A stretch of DNA of 64,000 nucleotides from positions 24,052,114 to 24,116,113 of the forward strand of contig OY855913.1 in assembly GCA_963693305.1 (NCBI GenBank), given 5' to 3'. The DNA comes from Meandrina meandrites (lineage: Eukaryota; Cnidaria; Anthozoa; Scleractinia; Meandrinidae). Each line of letters begins with the position of its first letter. Position 1 is the first letter of the stretch. The translations under genes were made by a program, and so were the position numbers. Of this stretch, positions 61,055 to 64,000 are shown piece by piece. Under the pieces are notes generated by a model that saw only the letters and a program-made list of their open reading frames with translations, did no database searches and was not told where the DNA came from.

Positions 61055-63261
61055 GGAAATCAATGAAAACATCTAGAATTCAATTTTGCTATAAAAGGCA
61101 GTTATATCACTCTCATGAACAAGTAAGCATTCACATAAACACTTCTCACAAAACCTCAACTGTTCAGATTGTTAAAAATCGTAGGATAAGGCATTATTTT
61201 GAAGCATACGTGACAGCCTTCTGGCGGCCATCTTGATGTCGTGTGGCGTGAAATTCCGAAATTCAAAATGGTCTATCTTAAAGACGGCGGCTGCTATCGA
61301 GCTAAAAACCTTCAACAAGATGTATAGTAATGATGTCTAATAGCCAGTGAAGGATAAAAACTCAGGGGTCTTGCGATTCTGGATTTTACAATTTTATGAC
61401 GTCACGTGAAAACCAAGAATAGGCCATTATAGGGAGTCCCCCCCGCGGGGTTGACATGTCGAATATACATATTTTACAATGCTTTTTAGTTTATCTTCTT
61501 TGTCTGACGATTCAAAGCAAACATTTGCTTTCACTTCTAAATGATACCTATGGATAAAAGTTTGACAAAGGTCGCGTTTGCTATTTTGTGTTTCAGCACA
61601 TTTTGCATTTTTTAAAAATATCGGGGAGGTTATAAATAGCGACTTTAGGATATCGGACTGTAAGTCGTGATACATGTGAGAGAGTAAACACGCTACGAAT
61701 GTAAGAAGGAAGGGGTACTGAACTGGTGGATAGGTTTGTGGCTAAACAAGTACGAGAAACTTAAATTATATTAATGATCAGCTACCGTACACTTCCAAAA
61801 ACGACCCTTCTCCATGCCATATCAAAATCCTCCAATTCTTATAAGGAAAACTGAATGCCAATTAAGATCCCTTTTGGTAAACTTTCATGAATGTTCCTCC
61901 GCCTCCTTCCATGTGTCACACTTCAAGAAAACGCTAACATCGCGTCGGTGCTAGCCCACCTCTCCCTCTTGTACCCTCACTTCAAATATCAGTCGATTGG
62001 TTTATATTAAGAACATTAGCTCTGATTTAACATTAGTCGTAATAGAATTTGGTCGATTATGAGTCTTGGAATTTACGAAGACCTTCAGTAGATTTCGAAT
62101 ATACGTTCCGGCTGGTTTGACTTTCAAGAAAAAGCCCAGTAAGGATTTTCTGTTATTCCTTAATTCTCACTACATTGATCAATATGAGTTTAAAGACTTC
62201 GCACATCATATCACATCTTTTATTTATCCACCTGTATTACGCCAGTATACTATTTTTACAAGAGTTTGTTCAACACCCACCTGACAACAAGCTACTTTGT
62301 TTAACAACACTGGATTTCAAGCTGAAACCATCTACTTACTTACTTACTTATTTACTTAACTCTTCGCGCCCCGAAGGACGCTTGAGGTCATGAAGTTTTT
62401 TGAGGCCAAGAAGCTATCTTAACCCTGTAATAATAATATCACTACACCTATCATCCAACCAACAAGCTAATAGTCTTACAGAATCACAAAACCTCAGTGC
62501 GCAAACTAAAACTTCTCAAGCTTTTAACTTCATGTAGTACTCCTTGAGGGTCTTTTATCAAAATTTAATATCATGATTTAGCGTGACGTTATTTTGTCCA
62601 TGGTTGCTTGCCCATCATTGCTAGAACTTTGCATCTGATGAAAGTTTTATTTTAGCCATCCGCGGAGCAGGCTGATGTACAGTTTAATTTATTTAGTACC
62701 AAGATATTACACATTGGATTGATAGGGAAGAAACATCGCGTTAAAAAAATGTGGTGGAGTTTACTTTCAAGACAGACACAGTTAACTTCTCCTCAGCTAT
62801 GTCAGGTCTTCAGTCTGTCTTATTTCCTTTTGCTACAGCTTTCGCATCCTGCTAGTTTGTCGTCAATTCCTGGTTCTGGGGATACGAGAAGAGGAAAAGA
62901 AAAAATTTGTGAATAGTGCACGATGTCCTTTTGCTTCAAATGCTCCTTTCTTGATTTTAAAACCCTGTTACAATTGACCCTCAGGATTTACGTTAATTTC
63001 TACTGGGATCTGCAATACACGTTTTTGAAATAGTGCGAAATTGCTTACGTCGTGTAACGAAACCGTGTTAGTTGCACTTTTTCCTTTACCTTCGTTTACT
63101 TGTGTTAATTTTTTTTCCCTGTGTGCATAAAACTTTCCTCAGGAGAGCGCTCGGCTCTATGTGGTATAGTTTTGGTATTTCAGTTGACAGAATTAACGAA
63201 GTTTATGAACAACAAAAGTATATAAGAAACGCATCACTCCAGTTAATGTAAAGTTAAGGTT

Positions 63262-63505
63262 AAGTCCGCAGTGTAGCCTAGTCTCCCCCTGTAGGTGCAG
63301 ATCAGTTTCTTTTGCATGGGGCGACTAGAAGTATTTCTGCCCCCGCCCCCGCCCCCCCCCCCTCCCCTCAACCTCCCCCTCCCCCTCCCAGGATGAGATG
63401 CTAGTGTATCAACCCGCACCCAATTTGAAAATGTGTGAAAGTAAAGTGCCTTTTCCTAGAACACAAAAAATGGCCCCGGCCAGGACTCGAACCTGAAATC
63501 ATTTC
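63262..63505 (-). mobile_element. SINE fragment below gene D
   Basis: Body blocks (GGGCAGAAATACTTCTAGTC, CTAGCATCTCATCC) and the B-box CAGGTTCGAGTCCTGG remain, but the A-box half of the head is gone. A C-rich run at 63340-63390 interrupts the body. Confidence 0.5.
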
Positions 63506-63544
63506 ATCCAAATCCAGTAGGTAAATATTTAGAAGAACCATTTT

Positions 63545-63603
63545 TCATTCTTGATTGTTCACAAGGAGTGCAGGAGAAGCTTTAAACTCCCCCTGCACGG
63601 GCA
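63545..63603 (-). CDS. Candidate last exon of gene D
   Basis: A phase-compatible acceptor (CTGACCTCTTAG) at 63604 opens a 59-nt frame that encodes VPVQGEFKASPALLVNNQE with the split codon and then stops. Gene A's tail also begins VPA. The implied intron of 72 nt is far shorter than every other intron in the array (303 nt or more), so this is tentative. An alternative acceptor 12 nt further would give a three-residue tail. Confidence 0.3.
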
Positions 63604-63675
63604 CTAAGAGGTCAGCGCTGGAGGTTGCATCTTTTATCGTATATTCTAAAAATATAACTTTATTTATCTACTCAC

Positions 63676-64000
63676 CTTCTTTCCACAAATTTAGGTTGAT
63701 AGATGGAATGTCGTCGCAGTGAACCACATCTGCGCTATTTTCAAACACTCGCGGTTGAATTTCCTTCACGTTATCTGAATTGTCGCAGATAAGTTTCGCC
63801 AGCGAGCTACCCTGTCTGATCGAGTCCAGTTGTTCCAAGGTGAATCCTGTGTACGGGTCGTTTCGCTCGTACCAGAAGCGATCACCTACGCGGTACCTCT
63901 TGAAAGTTCTGGCGATGATGCAGGTGAAAGTCTGTCCCAGGATCGACCCAACTTGAGGATTCTCGCTGATACCTCCAACGTAAAGATCAACATCGGGAAG
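63676..64000 (-). CDS. Gene D: animal haem peroxidase, partial (runs off the right edge)
   Basis: An open minus-strand frame matches the second half of exon 6 of genes A-C. It contains [26 protein letters not shown], a SLAKLICDNSD block and NLNLWKEG, then the phase-1 donor G|GTGAG at 63676. The same boundary and phase occur in A, B and C. Most of the gene, including all haem-contact residues, lies beyond 64000. It is a fourth member of the array, about 10 kb above gene C. No frame break is visible in the part present. Confidence 0.9.

Overview
The window looks like nuclear DNA of an anthozoan cnidarian, probably a stony coral. The signs are AT-rich DNA, spliced genes with GT-AG introns of 0.3-1.5 kb, tRNA-derived SINEs, a Penelope-like remnant and many short inverted-repeat elements. 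The species assignment is inference. Nothing bacterial or phage-like is present.

The only genes I can support are a head-to-tail array of secreted animal haem peroxidases (peroxidasin/myeloperoxidase superfamily), all on the minus strand. Gene A (CDS 4160-10341) and gene B (30883-38328) are complete: seven coding exons, in-frame conceptual splices of 651 and 657 codons, and a TATA promoter with a non-coding leader exon. Gene C (48852-53242) has six coding exons; its first exon was not found. Gene D enters at the right edge (exon 63676-64000). Intron positions and phases agree in all copies. Several exons have identical length: 44 nt start-codon exon in A and B, 238 nt exon 3 in A and B, 182 nt exon 4 in A, B and C. 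Distal Gln/Asp/His, catalytic Arg, ester-forming Glu, proximal His and its Asn partner are kept, so A-C look catalytically competent.

Between genes A and B (about 11.9-27.1 kb) lies a segmental duplication (12541-17490 matches 23301-27046) plus a rearranged, partly inverted copy (18494-20463). It carries debris of lost array members: three TATA-less copies of the promoter/leader module (13.2, 19.45 and 24.0 kb) and two copies of a broken peroxidase exon 6 (17.16 and 26.75 kb). The array has therefore been gaining and losing copies.

The rest is repeat-rich non-coding DNA: two 630 bp elements and one 391 bp element flanked by TTAA, several foldback elements, two SINE families, a 22-copy minisatellite inside gene B, tetra- and trinucleotide tracts in introns, and long homopolymer C/G runs. 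The spans 39.2-48.8 kb and 53.3-63.5 kb hold no gene I can recognise.

All splice sites were read by eye from consensus, phase and paralogue comparison; no transcript data were available.
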